Source: Methylomonas sp. LL1 (lineage in GTDB: Bacteria; Pseudomonadota; Gammaproteobacteria; Methylococcales; Methylomonadaceae). From it: DNA of 64,000 bases. The stretch's first letter is position 1; the number at the start of each line of letters is the position of its first letter. Made by a program: the position numbers and the translations under genes. Location: NCBI RefSeq assembly GCF_015711015.1, contig NZ_CP064653.1, forward strand, positions 2,976,001 to 3,040,000, in the 5' to 3' direction. Below the pieces are notes generated by a model that saw only the letters and a program-made list of their open reading frames with translations, was not told the origin of the DNA and made no database searches. Positions 28,113 through 37,290 of this stretch are shown here, piece by piece.

Positions 28113-28337
28113 CAAGCTACCGACGACATCGACCGCCTGCAAGAAGAACGCCGCCTGTGTTATATCGGCAACTTCAGTGGAAAAACCGGCAATATAGGCT
28201 TGGCTAAAGCATCAAACATGAAAAATTTGGCGAGGGCGTGGTACTGCAAACCGAAGGCGGCGGCGAGCAGGAAAGAGTACAGATCAACTTTCGCAATGTG
28301 GTTGATGTTGGCGTATGCCAAGTTGGAGACGGTTTGA
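28113..28337 (+). pseudogene. Decayed second copy of the uvrD 3' end
   Basis: This stretch aligns base by base, with scattered substitutions, to two parts of uvrD: about 25273-25330 and about 25517-25693, the 187 or so bases between being deleted. The match runs to the stop region (AAGTTGGAGACGGT then a stop). Small indels shift the frame in the middle and restore it before the last 12 residues (WLMLAYAKLETV), so it cannot encode the UvrD tail. Divergence of roughly one base in ten implies an old duplication or an import from a related strain. An open frame from 27858 running through it is not a real gene. Confidence 0.85.
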
Positions 28338-28571
28338 TTGGGGGCTTTAATCATCACCGTCATGTAACTGTAAACGCAGTAACGTAACCGACTAGCCTGC
28401 AATCTGGCTGTTAGATGCCGCCAGGTTTTGCAGTCTCGAACAAATATTGCTTGTGCGGGCAATTACGACGAAAATGCGAACAACGCTATAAAAATAATAA
28501 TTTCCGGCTATCGTTACGGATCACGCAACCCAATTGTCGCGGCCTCCACCATAGCCACAAGGATCAGCGGC

Positions 28572-28832
28572 ATGCGCATACCAAAAACCTTGCTCGACAG
28601 TATCACTACTAAATCGTTTTTCCTCGCACCGACCACAAATTACCTAGGCCGTGGTTTATTCAAACTAAATTTGCGGACGCTATTTGCTATCCCGTCTTTC
28701 GATGCCGAGACCGAACGCTTGTTCTGGCAAGAACGCTTTCTGGTTTTACTTACGCCATTAAAGTCCGCCCTGGTGTTGGGCGCCAGTGCCTTTCTGGCAT
28801 ACATCCTGTTGGACGTCTACACCGGTAACGAG
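28572..28832 (+). pseudogene. Truncated N-terminus of a membrane sensor protein
   Basis: From the ATG at 28572 the translation holds AETERLFWQERF followed by a membrane helix (SALVLGASAFLAYILLDVY), resembling the N-terminal region of multi-pass sensors such as GGDEF or adenylate cyclase proteins. The reading frame enters the left end of the IS256 element at 28833 and stops at 28853. The missing remainder is not present beyond the element, so the gene has lost its 3' part. Family assignment is tentative. Confidence 0.45.
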
Positions 28833-30154
28833 GGTGTAAGAATTTTTGTGTAAACGGCCATTAGGCGGGAAACTGCCGATCCTTAAAGGAGCAAAAATGA
28901 CCGTATTAAAATCCATCCCAACCGAATTGCTCGATACCTTGCTATCGGGTTATCAAAAACCCGAAGACCTGATTGGTGAAAATGGTCTGTTGAAGCAATT
29001 AACCAAGGCGCTGGTGGAACGTGCGTTGGAAGCCGAACTGACCGAACATCTGGGCCACGCCAAGCATGACCCCATCACCAATCCGAGTGGCAATGCCCGT
29101 AATGGCAAAAGCCGAAAAAACCTGAAAGGCGACTTCAGCGAATTACCGATTGAGATTCCGCGTGACCGTCATGGCAGCTTCGAGCCGCAAATCGTCGCCA
29201 AACATCAAACGCGCTGGACTGGCTTCGACGACAAGATCATTTCGCTGTATGCGCGTGGAATGACGGTCCGAGAAATTCAGAGTCATCTGGAAGAGCTGTA
29301 TGGCACCGAGGTTTCGCCTTCGTTGATTTCCTCGGTCACCGATGCGGTAGCCGATGAAGTTAAAACCTGGCAATCGCGCCCGCTGGAACCGGTTTATCCC
29401 ATTGTCTATCTCGACTGCATACACGTCAAAGTGCGCGATACCGGCGCTGTGCGGGTCAAAGCCGTCTATCTGGCGATTGGTATCAATCTGAATGGCGAGA
29501 AGAAAGTTCTGGGGTTATGGATCGCCCAAACCGAAGGGGCTAAGTTCTGGTTACAGGTGGTCACCGAACTGAAAAATCGCGGCGTGCAGGACATTTTTAT
29601 CGCCTGTGTCGATGGGCTGAAAGGGTTTCCCGAAGCCATCGAAACCGTTTATCCGCAAACCGCCGTTCAGCTTTGCATCGTCCATCTGGTGCGTAACAGC
29701 CTGAACTATGTCAATTGGAAAATGCGCAAACGGATTGCCGATGACCTCAAGCGGATTTATCAATCGGCTACCGTTGCAGAAGCCGAGCAGCAATTGGCTG
29801 AGTTCGAGGCACAATGGAATGGCGATTATCCTTCGATTGCCCAGATATGGCGGCGTAACTGGAGTCGGGTCATCCCGTTTTTCGACTATCCGCCGGAAAT
29901 ACGCCGAATCATCTACACCACCAATGCCATTGAGTCGGTCAATATGAGCCTGAGGAAAATCACCAAAAATCGTGGCTCTTTCCCCAATGACGAGGCATTA
30001 TCGAAACTGTTTTATCTGGCACTGATGAATATCAGTAAAAAATGGACCATGCCATTGCATGACTGGAAAGCGGCTTTAAATCGGTTTAGCATTCAGTTCG
30101 ACGACCGGATGCCAAACCGTTAATTAAACCCGTTTACACAAAATTCAGGACACC
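28833..30154 (+). mobile_element. Complete IS256-family insertion sequence, about 1.32 kb
   Basis: Imperfect terminal inverted repeats of about 25 bases bound the element: the left end GGTGTAAGAATTTTTGTGTA and the complement of the right end, GGTGTCCTGAATTTTGTGTA, share the outer GGTGT and an inner block ending TAAACGG. One transposase gene fills the interior. The flanks, GTAACGAG left and TTCCAAAA right, show no 8-9 base target duplication, so the present neighbours were probably brought together by later recombination or deletion. Confidence 0.85.
28897..30123 (+). CDS. IS256-family (mutator-type) transposase
   Basis: 408 residues from the ATG at 28897, preceded by AAAGGAG. The start TVLKSIPTELLDTLLSGY and the ARNGKSRKNLKG, GMTVREIQSHLEELYG and CVDGLKGFPEAI blocks are standard IS256 features. 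The catalytic triad is intact: Asp173 (YLDCIHVKV), Asp239 (CVDGLKG) and Glu346 (TNAIESVN). No stop or frameshift is seen, so the enzyme may be active. It carries out cut-and-paste or copy-out transposition of the surrounding element. Confidence 0.95.
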   Translation: MTVLKSIPTELLDTLLSGYQKPEDLIGENGLLKQLTKALVERALEAELTEHLGHAKHDPITNPSGNARNGKSRKNLKGDFSELPIEIPRDRHGSFEPQIVAKHQTRWTGFDDKIISLYARGMTVREIQSHLEELYGTEVSPSLISSVTDAVADEVKTWQSRPLEPVYPIVYLDCIHVKVRDTGAVRVKAVYLAIGINLNGEKKVLGLWIAQTEGAKFWLQVVTELKNRGVQDIFIACVDGLKGFPEAIETVYPQTAVQLCIVHLVRNSLNYVNWKMRKRIADDLKRIYQSATVAEAEQQLAEFEAQWNGDYPSIAQIWRRNWSRVIPFFDYPPEIRRIIYTTNAIESVNMSLRKITKNRGSFPNDEALSKLFYLALMNISKKWTMPLHDWKAALNRFSIQFDDRMPNR

Positions 30155-30339
30155 TTCCAAAACGCCAATTAACTCGCCATATATCAATAACTTAAATGAT
30201 TGGCTTTGCGTGACTTTGCATAACAAAGCATAACGAATCACAACTAAAATACGCAAAATTCACGCAATTCATCTTGATAGATTTACCGATTGGTATCGGC
30301 ATTCGTTGCCATTCAATCCTGTAAATTCAATGTTGAGTT

Positions 30340-30376
30340 GTTGCTATCAGACATAGATGATAGCATTGATAGCAAC
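30340..30376 (+). promoter_or_regulatory. Probable FitAB operator with repeated half-sites
   Basis: A perfect ten-base inverted repeat (GTTGCTATCA at 30340-30349 and TGATAGCAAC at 30367-30376) encloses a further TGATAGCA at 30358-30365, giving three copies of the same half-site on the two strands. It ends 18 bases before the antitoxin start. FitA-type RHH antitoxins bind such inverted repeats and repress their own operon. The position and symmetry support an operator; binding is inferred. Confidence 0.75.
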
Positions 30377-30394
30377 TAATCTTCGGAGATTACC

Positions 30395-30631
30395 ATGCCT
30401 AGTCTAGTTGTCAGAAACCTTGATGAATCCATCATCAACGCGCTTAAAGCGAGAGCAGTTGCACATCACCGTTCTACCGAGGCGGAGCACCGCGCGATTT
30501 TAGCGGAGTTTTTGTTAAGTCCCCAACGTAAAACCTTTGCGGAGGCATTAGCTAATATACCTTCTGTCGGTATAGATAGCGATTTTCAACGCGTGAATGA
30601 CAATACTATGGCAACCAATGTATTTGATTGA
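30395..30631 (+). CDS. FitA-type ribbon-helix-helix antitoxin
   Basis: 78 residues. The N-terminal PSLVVRNLDESIINALKARA and STEAEHRAIL are the beta-strand/helix pattern of FitA/VapB RHH antitoxins. The C-terminal third (about residues 48-78) would wrap the PIN toxin and ends with a short hydrophobic tail. CGGAGAT upstream of the ATG is a plausible ribosome site. The stop overlaps the toxin start by 14 bases. It represses the operon through the palindromic site upstream and neutralises the toxin. Confidence 0.88.
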   Translation: MPSLVVRNLDESIINALKARAVAHHRSTEAEHRAILAEFLLSPQRKTFAEALANIPSVGIDSDFQRVNDNTMATNVFD

Positions 30632-31037
30632 TACTAACGTCATCAGTGAGATCAGAAAAGGCGACAAAGCTAATCTAGGGGTTCGCCGTTTTTTTGATGC
30701 CGCAACCCAAAACAATCAAAAACTTTATATTTCTGTGGTCACGATTGGGGAGCTACGCAGAGGTGTCGATTTGATTTTTCATCGCGGTGACATCTCGCAA
30801 AGCAAGCTTTTAGAAACGTGGCTAAATTCGATTCTTGAACAATATCAAGAGAACATTCTCGGTATTGACTGCGAGATAGCTTTAATCTGGGGAAAAATGC
30901 GCGTTCCTAATCCACAGCATCCCATCGACAAACTGATTGCGGCAACTGCATTGATTTATGATTTGACTGTCGTAACTCGCAACACAGATGATTTCCAAAA
31001 CACAGGCATTGCTCTACTAAATCCATTCTCTGAATAA
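30618..31037 (+). CDS. FitB/VapC-type PIN-domain toxin
   Basis: 139 residues from the ATG at 30618, giving MYLIDTNVISEIRKG, the standard PIN beginning and the length of FitB; an ATG at 30597 is possible but adds non-conserved residues. The acidic metal site is present: Asp5, a Glu in TIGELRRG, Asp in HPIDKLIAATAL and Asp in TRNTDDF. PIN toxins of this class are Mg-dependent ribonucleases. All key residues are kept, so the module appears functional. It lies between an IS256 element and an ISNCY remnant, which fits a mobile toxin-antitoxin pair. Confidence 0.9.
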   Translation: MYLIDTNVISEIRKGDKANLGVRRFFDAATQNNQKLYISVVTIGELRRGVDLIFHRGDISQSKLLETWLNSILEQYQENILGIDCEIALIWGKMRVPNPQHPIDKLIAATALIYDLTVVTRNTDDFQNTGIALLNPFSE

Positions 31038-31258
31038 TTCTGTTGCAACATGGCGTCGCCAGTTCGGTGCCTGCCAATCAGGTCTGTCTTGACATCTTAA
31101 AAGTATCGAGTTTAATCAGATGGGATATTTACTAGGCAGGATTGCTAAGAGGTTCACTCTCCCAATTCCTAAAAAGCTGCTCGGTCCCAAGACTCTCCTG
31201 CGGTATCCAGTAATCCAAAGCCCAGAGCTCCAAAATACGATCGATCAACTTGTAATGG

Positions 31259-31525
31259 TCAACAAAAACCGGACAACACCAGTATCTTCCATTGCTCCAT
31301 GCCGGGCCGCCCGGTTTGGCGGTTGGCTTTGCCTTGCCCGTTCGCACGGTCAGGTATCATCTCTTCCAGAATGGTAAATACCCGCTCACGCAAGCCGGGC
31401 TCGGTGTAGAGATGTTGCAGTCCACGCAGTAATTGGGGAATGTCATCGCGCGATTTGGGATCGAGGACGATGGCGGCAATATCGGTTTCACCGAATTTGA
31501 GTTGTGGCTGAATGACGGTACGCAT
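31259..31525 (-). pseudogene. N-terminal remnant of an ISNCY-type transposase
   Basis: From the ATG at 31525 the translation MRTVIQPQLKFGETDIAAI, then DPKSRDDIPQLLRGLQHLY and TGRPGMEQWKILVL, matches the start of ISNCY-family transposases. After WKILVL the similarity stops and a stop codon follows at 31259, so about 80 residues of a protein normally over 400 long survive. No terminal repeats were found. It shows past transposition beside the toxin-antitoxin pair. Confidence 0.65.
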
Positions 31526-31949
31526 ACAATTTCGGGTAACGAAGATTTTGGTTTTTAGGCCGTTGCAGGCTGATTTTCGCCCAAAATAGGGCAAAACCGG
31601 TCTCAGAACAACACATCTTCGTGCTGCGAAATAATTATAATATATTGATAGTTATGGCTTTAATTGATTTCCGTTCAGGCACTATATAGCGCGATTGCCC
31701 TGGCAGTTGGTTAAAGATTTCGAATTATTCGCACATATAAACTGTCATTCATCCTTGCAGGTAGATTTTCAATACTGTTGGCATTTACGGCGCATTATTT
31801 GTTAGCATGAACACCCTGTTGACAAAGTATGTTAGGGCCAGAAAAAATCTTGTTTACTTCAACAAAATTGGAAACACGATGGAGCGCCAAGGCTGGCGTT
31901 ATTGTAAGGATAGTTAGCTGTCAATAATGCTCTATAAGGGGTACGTATC
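31526..31949. other. AT-rich intergenic region
   Basis: 424 bases without a gene, strongly AT-rich around 31630-31700. A consensus-like TTGACA at 31818 lies before the next gene, but no good -10 box follows at the right distance, so I do not call a promoter. Nothing else was recognised. Confidence 0.4.
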
Positions 31950-32456
31950 ATGACAAAAAATTTTCATGCAAATATTTCAGGCGCAATAATTGGTGTCTTC
32001 GCGCTATTTTGCGCCTCATTTAATTTACTAGCATCCCCTCCCGACAATAAGGGGAAGCCGGTAGACGGGTCATTTGTAGTTGATTTACCTGCCAATTCAT
32101 TTATTAATTGTCCATTCGACATTCATATAGAAGTCATTGGTAATACAAAGACAACTACATTGCCAGGTAATCGATTTATTACGAATAACCCGAATATGCA
32201 GGCCGTTATAACAAACTCGTCCAATCCTACGAAAACAGTCAGTCTTAGCATAACAGGTGCCACCCATCAATCGACCAACAATAATGGCGACAAAGTGACT
32301 GTGGCAACGGGACGAAATTTAATGGGTGACCCTGTGGCGGGCTTGGTGCTATCTATTGGAACCTTTAGTTTCGTATTTGACGCATCCGGTAATAACCTCG
32401 TACAACCTCTCATGGGTCAAGGGCAACTTATTGATGTCTGCCAACTCATTTCCTAA
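31950..32456 (+). CDS. Small secreted hypothetical protein
   Basis: 168 residues with a signal peptide (residues about 1-30, hydrophobic core GAIIGVFALFCASFNLLAS). The mature part is rich in Asn, Thr, Ser and Gly, beta-prone, with two Cys (about 54 and 164) that could form one disulfide bond. AGGGG lies upstream of the ATG. Codon use is AT-richer than in core genes. A hairpin terminator follows 23 bases after the stop. Family not recognised; a surface or extracellular role is likely from the signal peptide only. Confidence 0.65.
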   Translation: MTKNFHANISGAIIGVFALFCASFNLLASPPDNKGKPVDGSFVVDLPANSFINCPFDIHIEVIGNTKTTTLPGNRFITNNPNMQAVITNSSNPTKTVSLSITGATHQSTNNNGDKVTVATGRNLMGDPVAGLVLSIGTFSFVFDASGNNLVQPLMGQGQLIDVCQLIS

Positions 32457-32478
32457 GCGCGAATGCAAGAACAAAGTC

Positions 32479-32515
32479 CTCCGACTGGATTTACTAACTC
32501 AGTCGGAGAGTCTTT
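32479..32515 (+). terminator. Intrinsic terminator
   Basis: A nine-base perfect stem (CTCCGACTG / CAGTCGGAG) with a 12-base loop, followed by AGTCTTTCAT, downstream of the secreted-protein gene. The T run is short. Confidence 0.65.
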
Positions 32516-32595
32516 CATAAGACTCGAATAGCTAAATTGCTAGATTTCATGGACAGCTATAGCATTTTCAGCCGGACTGCTGGGTGACGTAAAAC

Positions 32596-32698
32596 GCGAT
32601 AAGGTGCGCTATAGGATGCTGTCGTTAGGCGCATCGTTCGCGACCGTTGCGCCTCGCATGGCTCGGCACAACTAATCTTTGACGGCGCACCTTATCGC
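32596..32698. repeat. Long nested inverted repeat (REP/MITE-like)
   Basis: A perfect 14-base inverted repeat (GCGATAAGGTGCGC at 32596-32609 and GCGCACCTTATCGC at 32685-32698) encloses a second one, AGGCGCA / TGCGCCT. The unit is 103 bases with no coding content. Size and nesting suggest a non-autonomous mobile or REP-type element at the island edge. Confidence 0.7.
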
Positions 32699-32702
32699 AT
32701 TG

Positions 32703-32742
32703 GGGGCAGAGTAAATATCAGGGATACCTCAGACTCTGCCCC
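32703..32742. repeat. Hairpin at the 3' end of the amine oxidase gene
   Basis: A perfect ten-base inverted repeat (GGGGCAGAGT / ACTCTGCCCC) with a 20-base loop ends four bases before the minus-strand stop at 32747. The loop holds GGGATACCTCAG, whose complement recurs at 25731. It may serve as terminator but looks like a dispersed element. Confidence 0.65.
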
Positions 32743-32746
32743 CCAG

Positions 32747-34189
32747 TTATTCCGTATTTTCCGAGCCCTGCATAATCCCCTTTACTACACGCATGGCGGA
32801 ATTCGCAGCGCCATTGGAATGCGTGTCTTCGGTAAAGTCGCCAGCAAAATAGACTCTGCCTTGAGGCTGCCGAAAGGCTTCGGATAGTTGATCGAAACGC
32901 GAGCGGCCGACCGGCCAGGAAGCGATGGCGCGCGGATGATAGCGGTAAAAAGTCATCTGTTTGACCAGAGGTCCGAAGCCCGGCCACAATCTTTCAAACG
33001 CTTCCAGCAGACTTTCCCTAATGTCGTCCGAACTGGCGATTCTGGCATTGAAGCGCTCGGCTTCGGCGCCGGACACCAACAAATTCAAGATCGCGTCGTG
33101 ACCGACTTCGGAGTGGCCTTCGTAAATCACGCCCAACGGGCCATCGGTCAAAATCGGCAAAATGCTCTCATCATCTTGTTTCCAAAACTTGTCGGCTTTG
33201 CCATCCACCAAGACATGGGCGGTAAAGTAAGCGCCAGCCGATTGGCTTTGTATCGCTTGACGCCTATCCGGCGTTAAGGGCGGGGTGAATTGAATGTCGT
33301 TCAGCCTGAACAAGGGAATCGCGGCGATGACATAACGGGCACGGAATACCTGTTGCTGAAAACTGGCCTGATCGGTCACCGTGACTTCGACACTGCTGTG
33401 ATCGGACTTGATGTGTGTAACCAGTTGATTGAGCCTAATGTTATCCCTGCCGACGAAATCGGCGATGGCTTCCGTGGCGCGTTGATTGCCGCCCACCACA
33501 TGGCGGGGAGCGAGTCCTTCGCCAGAGAACAGATGCCATTCGGCTATACCGTCCAGCGCGCTGATTTTATGCCAGGAAGCCGCGTATTCCGGTTCGGTTT
33601 CGATTCGCACAAATTCCTGGGTTTTCGGCGACAAAGCGCTGGTGTTTTTGATCCAATCCGCAAAGGATATGTCTTTCAAGGCCATTATTTCCGCTGGCAG
33701 CGGTTGCTGGCCGAGTTGACGGTACAGCGCAGCCATTTTGCTGTCCCAAGCTTTGTAAGCCCGCATTTCATCGGAATCTATGAACGACTCTAAAAACTCC
33801 AGATTGCTGTCATGGCTAAATGGGTGAAGTTTGCCTTGATAGTAAAAACTGGAAAAACTGGTGTATGAGGTTTCCAACGGGATGTTGAGTTCCCGCAAAA
33901 TCTCGATCGCGGGATTGTTTTCCCAAAATTCCTCCAGGCCCACTTCGGCATGCGCATTATTCGCATAAGCGGCGGTACGTATCCTCCCGCCAATGTGCGG
34001 ACTCATTTCCAGAATGACACTGGATTTTCCGGCTTTTTTCAGATGATAGGCGGCACTCAAGCCGGAAAGTCCGGCACCGACAATCAATACATCGGTAACC
34101 TCCTGTTGCGCCCACACCCAGGCGGAGCGAAGACTAAAACAACACATCAACAAACTTAATATCAGCCGGCGGGATAATTTCCGGTTCAT
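32747..34189 (-). CDS. Exported FAD-dependent amine oxidase family protein
   Basis: 480 residues from the ATG at 34189, preceded by GAGGTG; an upstream frame opening at 34294 lacks a ribosome site. The N-terminus MNRKLSRRLILSLL is a signal peptide containing twin Arg, so Tat export of the folded flavoprotein is plausible. The FAD dinucleotide motif VGAGLSGLSAAYHL is near 37-50, with EMSPHIGGRIRT following. The C-terminal GRVYFAGDFTEDTHSNGAANSA is the second FAD contact of monoamine/polyamine oxidases and related desaturases. Substrate unknown. It is preceded by a separate promoter region and not in an operon. Confidence 0.85.
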   Translation of the reverse strand: MNRKLSRRLILSLLMCCFSLRSAWVWAQQEVTDVLIVGAGLSGLSAAYHLKKAGKSSVILEMSPHIGGRIRTAAYANNAHAEVGLEEFWENNPAIEILRELNIPLETSYTSFSSFYYQGKLHPFSHDSNLEFLESFIDSDEMRAYKAWDSKMAALYRQLGQQPLPAEIMALKDISFADWIKNTSALSPKTQEFVRIETEPEYAASWHKISALDGIAEWHLFSGEGLAPRHVVGGNQRATEAIADFVGRDNIRLNQLVTHIKSDHSSVEVTVTDQASFQQQVFRARYVIAAIPLFRLNDIQFTPPLTPDRRQAIQSQSAGAYFTAHVLVDGKADKFWKQDDESILPILTDGPLGVIYEGHSEVGHDAILNLLVSGAEAERFNARIASSDDIRESLLEAFERLWPGFGPLVKQMTFYRYHPRAIASWPVGRSRFDQLSEAFRQPQGRVYFAGDFTEDTHSNGAANSAMRVVKGIMQGSENTE

Positions 34190-34416
34190 TGGGTTCACCT
34201 CGACAAAACGGAAGAGAAATAGACAACTAGGGATACAGACCACATTTTTTCTTCGGGTCGCCTTTTGTTTGGATACTTCTTTTTGGCAACGCATCAGGAA
34301 GTATCTCGCCCGTTGGTGCGAAAACCGACTTTAAATAAACAATCCCGATAGCGACACGACAAATGGATGCAACAACCAATTTCCGGGCCATCGTCCGTTT
34401 GTTAAATCCCGGACAC

Positions 34417-34450
34417 AAAAAAGGAGGTGCCGCTCGCACGACACCTCCCT
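34417..34450 (-). terminator. Intrinsic terminator after pyk
   Basis: On the minus strand a seven-base stem (GGAGGTG / CACCTCC) with a 12-base loop is followed by TTTTTT. It lies just past the pyruvate kinase stop and is a textbook rho-independent terminator for the gap-pyk unit. Confidence 0.9.
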
Positions 34451-34473
34451 TTCAGATCGATGAGGCCGAGAGA

Positions 34474-35910
34474 TTAATCTTTAGCCACATTGATGACTTT
34501 CAGCGAGTTGGTTCCGCCGCTACGGCCGGTCAAGTCGCCCTTGGTCAGGATCAGCGAATCACCGTTTTTCACGACCCCGCGCAACAACAATTTATCGATG
34601 ACGAATTGGCTGGCTTGAGCCGTATTCATCTGCTCGTGAGTGAAATGAATCGGGAAAACACCTTTATACAAGGTTACCCGACCCAACGTCCGCTCATGGC
34701 TGCTGAACGCAAAAATGGGGATATTCGAGTTAATCCGCGACATCCATAACGGTGTCGAGCCAGACTCGGTCAACGAGACGATGCCGTTGAGGTGAGTGTG
34801 GTTTGCCATATACATGGCCGACATCGCGATGGCTTCGTCGACTCGCTCGAAATTGTCGGTCATCCGGTGCATGGATTTGATCACGCTCGGTTGCTTTTCG
34901 GTTTCAAGGCAGATCCGCACCATGGCTTGCACGGTTTTGACCGGATGCTTGCCGGATGCGGTTTCGGCGGACAGCATGATCGCATCGGTACCATCGACAA
35001 TCGCGTTGGCCACGTCGAATACTTCGGCCCGAGTCGGAATCGGATTTTCTATCATCGATTCCATCATCTGGGTCGCGGTAATCACGGCACGGTTCAACTC
35101 GCGCGAACGGTTGATCAACAACTTTTGCGCGGCCGGTAAATTGGCATCGCCGATTTCCACGCCCAAGTCGCCGCGCGCCACCATGATTGCATCGGAGGCC
35201 AGGATGATCTCGTCGATCACTTCCATCGCTTCCGCGCGTTCAACCTTGGCGACCAAGCCGGCATAACAACCTTGCGCTTCCAACAAGCTCCGTGCTTCGT
35301 TCATGTCGGCCGCGGTACGCGGAAAGGAAATCGCCACGTAATCGGCCTGAATCACCGCGATGGTTTTGATGTCTTCCTTGTCTTTGTCGGTCAATGCCGC
35401 CGCCGACAAACCACCGCCCAACAAGTTAATGCCCTTGTTATTGGATAAATCGCCGCCGACAACCACCTTGGTATTCACACGCGTGTTGTTCTCGACATTG
35501 ACTACGTCCAGAACTACCCGGCCATCGTCAAGCAATAAACGAGTCCCGGGTTTTACTTCACACGCTAGCGGTTTATAGCTGATACCGACTTGAGTGTTAT
35601 CACCATCCAATTTACCCAGATTGATATCCAGGGAAAAATCCTGGCCTTCTTCCAGCCAGACTTTGTTTTCCTTGAAGCGTTCGATCCGGATTTTCGGGCC
35701 TTGCAAATCAGCCAGGATACCGACTCGGCGGCCGGTTTGCTTGCTAAGAGCGCGCACGCGGTTGGCGCGATCGATGTGATCCTGCGCCGAACCGTGTGAA
35801 AAATTCAACCTGACAACGTCAATACCGGCATGGAACAACTCCTCCAGTACGCCGGGTTTATCCGTGGCAGGTCCCAGCGTAGCCAGGATTTTTGTTCTTC
35901 GTAACAGCAT
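34474..35910 (-). CDS. pyk: Pyruvate kinase
   Basis: 478 residues, final step of glycolysis (phosphoenolpyruvate to pyruvate). RRTKILATLGPATDKP, RLNFSHGSAQDH, ILADLQGPKIRIERF and the catalytic-Lys segment LVAKVERAEAMEVIDEI are all present, as is IMVARGDLGVEIG (metal and phosphate binding). The C-terminal allosteric domain is complete. It resembles the PykA type. It follows gap by nine bases, so both glycolytic genes share the promoter before gap and the terminator after pyk. Confidence 0.96.
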   Translation of the reverse strand: MLLRRTKILATLGPATDKPGVLEELFHAGIDVVRLNFSHGSAQDHIDRANRVRALSKQTGRRVGILADLQGPKIRIERFKENKVWLEEGQDFSLDINLGKLDGDNTQVGISYKPLACEVKPGTRLLLDDGRVVLDVVNVENNTRVNTKVVVGGDLSNNKGINLLGGGLSAAALTDKDKEDIKTIAVIQADYVAISFPRTAADMNEARSLLEAQGCYAGLVAKVERAEAMEVIDEIILASDAIMVARGDLGVEIGDANLPAAQKLLINRSRELNRAVITATQMMESMIENPIPTRAEVFDVANAIVDGTDAIMLSAETASGKHPVKTVQAMVRICLETEKQPSVIKSMHRMTDNFERVDEAIAMSAMYMANHTHLNGIVSLTESGSTPLWMSRINSNIPIFAFSSHERTLGRVTLYKGVFPIHFTHEQMNTAQASQFVIDKLLLRGVVKNGDSLILTKGDLTGRSGGTNSLKVINVAKD

Positions 35911-35919
35911 GTAAATCCT

Positions 35920-36933
<1,014 letters not shown>

Positions 36934-37006
36934 AGAGTGTTCTCCGGGATGAGTGTGAAAGACTTGGGTGAATAAATTGACACCGGCAGCGCCAAAAATA
37001 GTCCTG

Positions 37007-37036
37007 ATTGTAGCAAAGTGAGCCGGAAAGCGTCCA
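37007..37036 (-). promoter_or_regulatory. Probable sigma-70 promoter of gap-pyk
   Basis: On the minus strand TGGACG (37036-37031) and TACAAT (37012-37007) are separated by 18 bases, each close to consensus (four and five of six). About 70 bases of leader precede the gap start. The remaining intergenic sequence to 37290 contains nothing else I can name. Confidence 0.6.
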
Positions 37037-37290
37037 GATTGCTAAAATTAAAATCTCAAACTACCGATTGAGCCAGAGCTTCTTTCCCAACCCTGCCCAT
37101 TCCGATTCAAAGCCGTCAGTCAAAACGTTACAACCAGGCTATTCGTTCCAGCGCCGTTGCGGCGACTGGTAATCTACTTTGCTAACGCGACAACATCCCA
37201 GCCAGGAGTTTTCAGTGCGGAACATTCCGCCTCAAGCCAGCCTTCATTTATAATTCGGCTAATTTCTCGGCTATTTATCCATCACAGAGC

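Noticed and set aside
27858..28337. A 159-codon open frame ending in the last residues of UvrD
   Set aside because: It runs through palindromes and then the frameshifted uvrD copy; it is a chance frame over repeats and a pseudogene.
28821..30166. Target-site duplication of the IS256 element
   Set aside because: The 8-9 bases outside the two ends differ completely (GTAACGAG and TTCCAAAA).
31120..31377. Small open frames on both strands near the ISNCY remnant
   Set aside because: No ribosome site or recognisable family; partly antisense to the transposase remnant.
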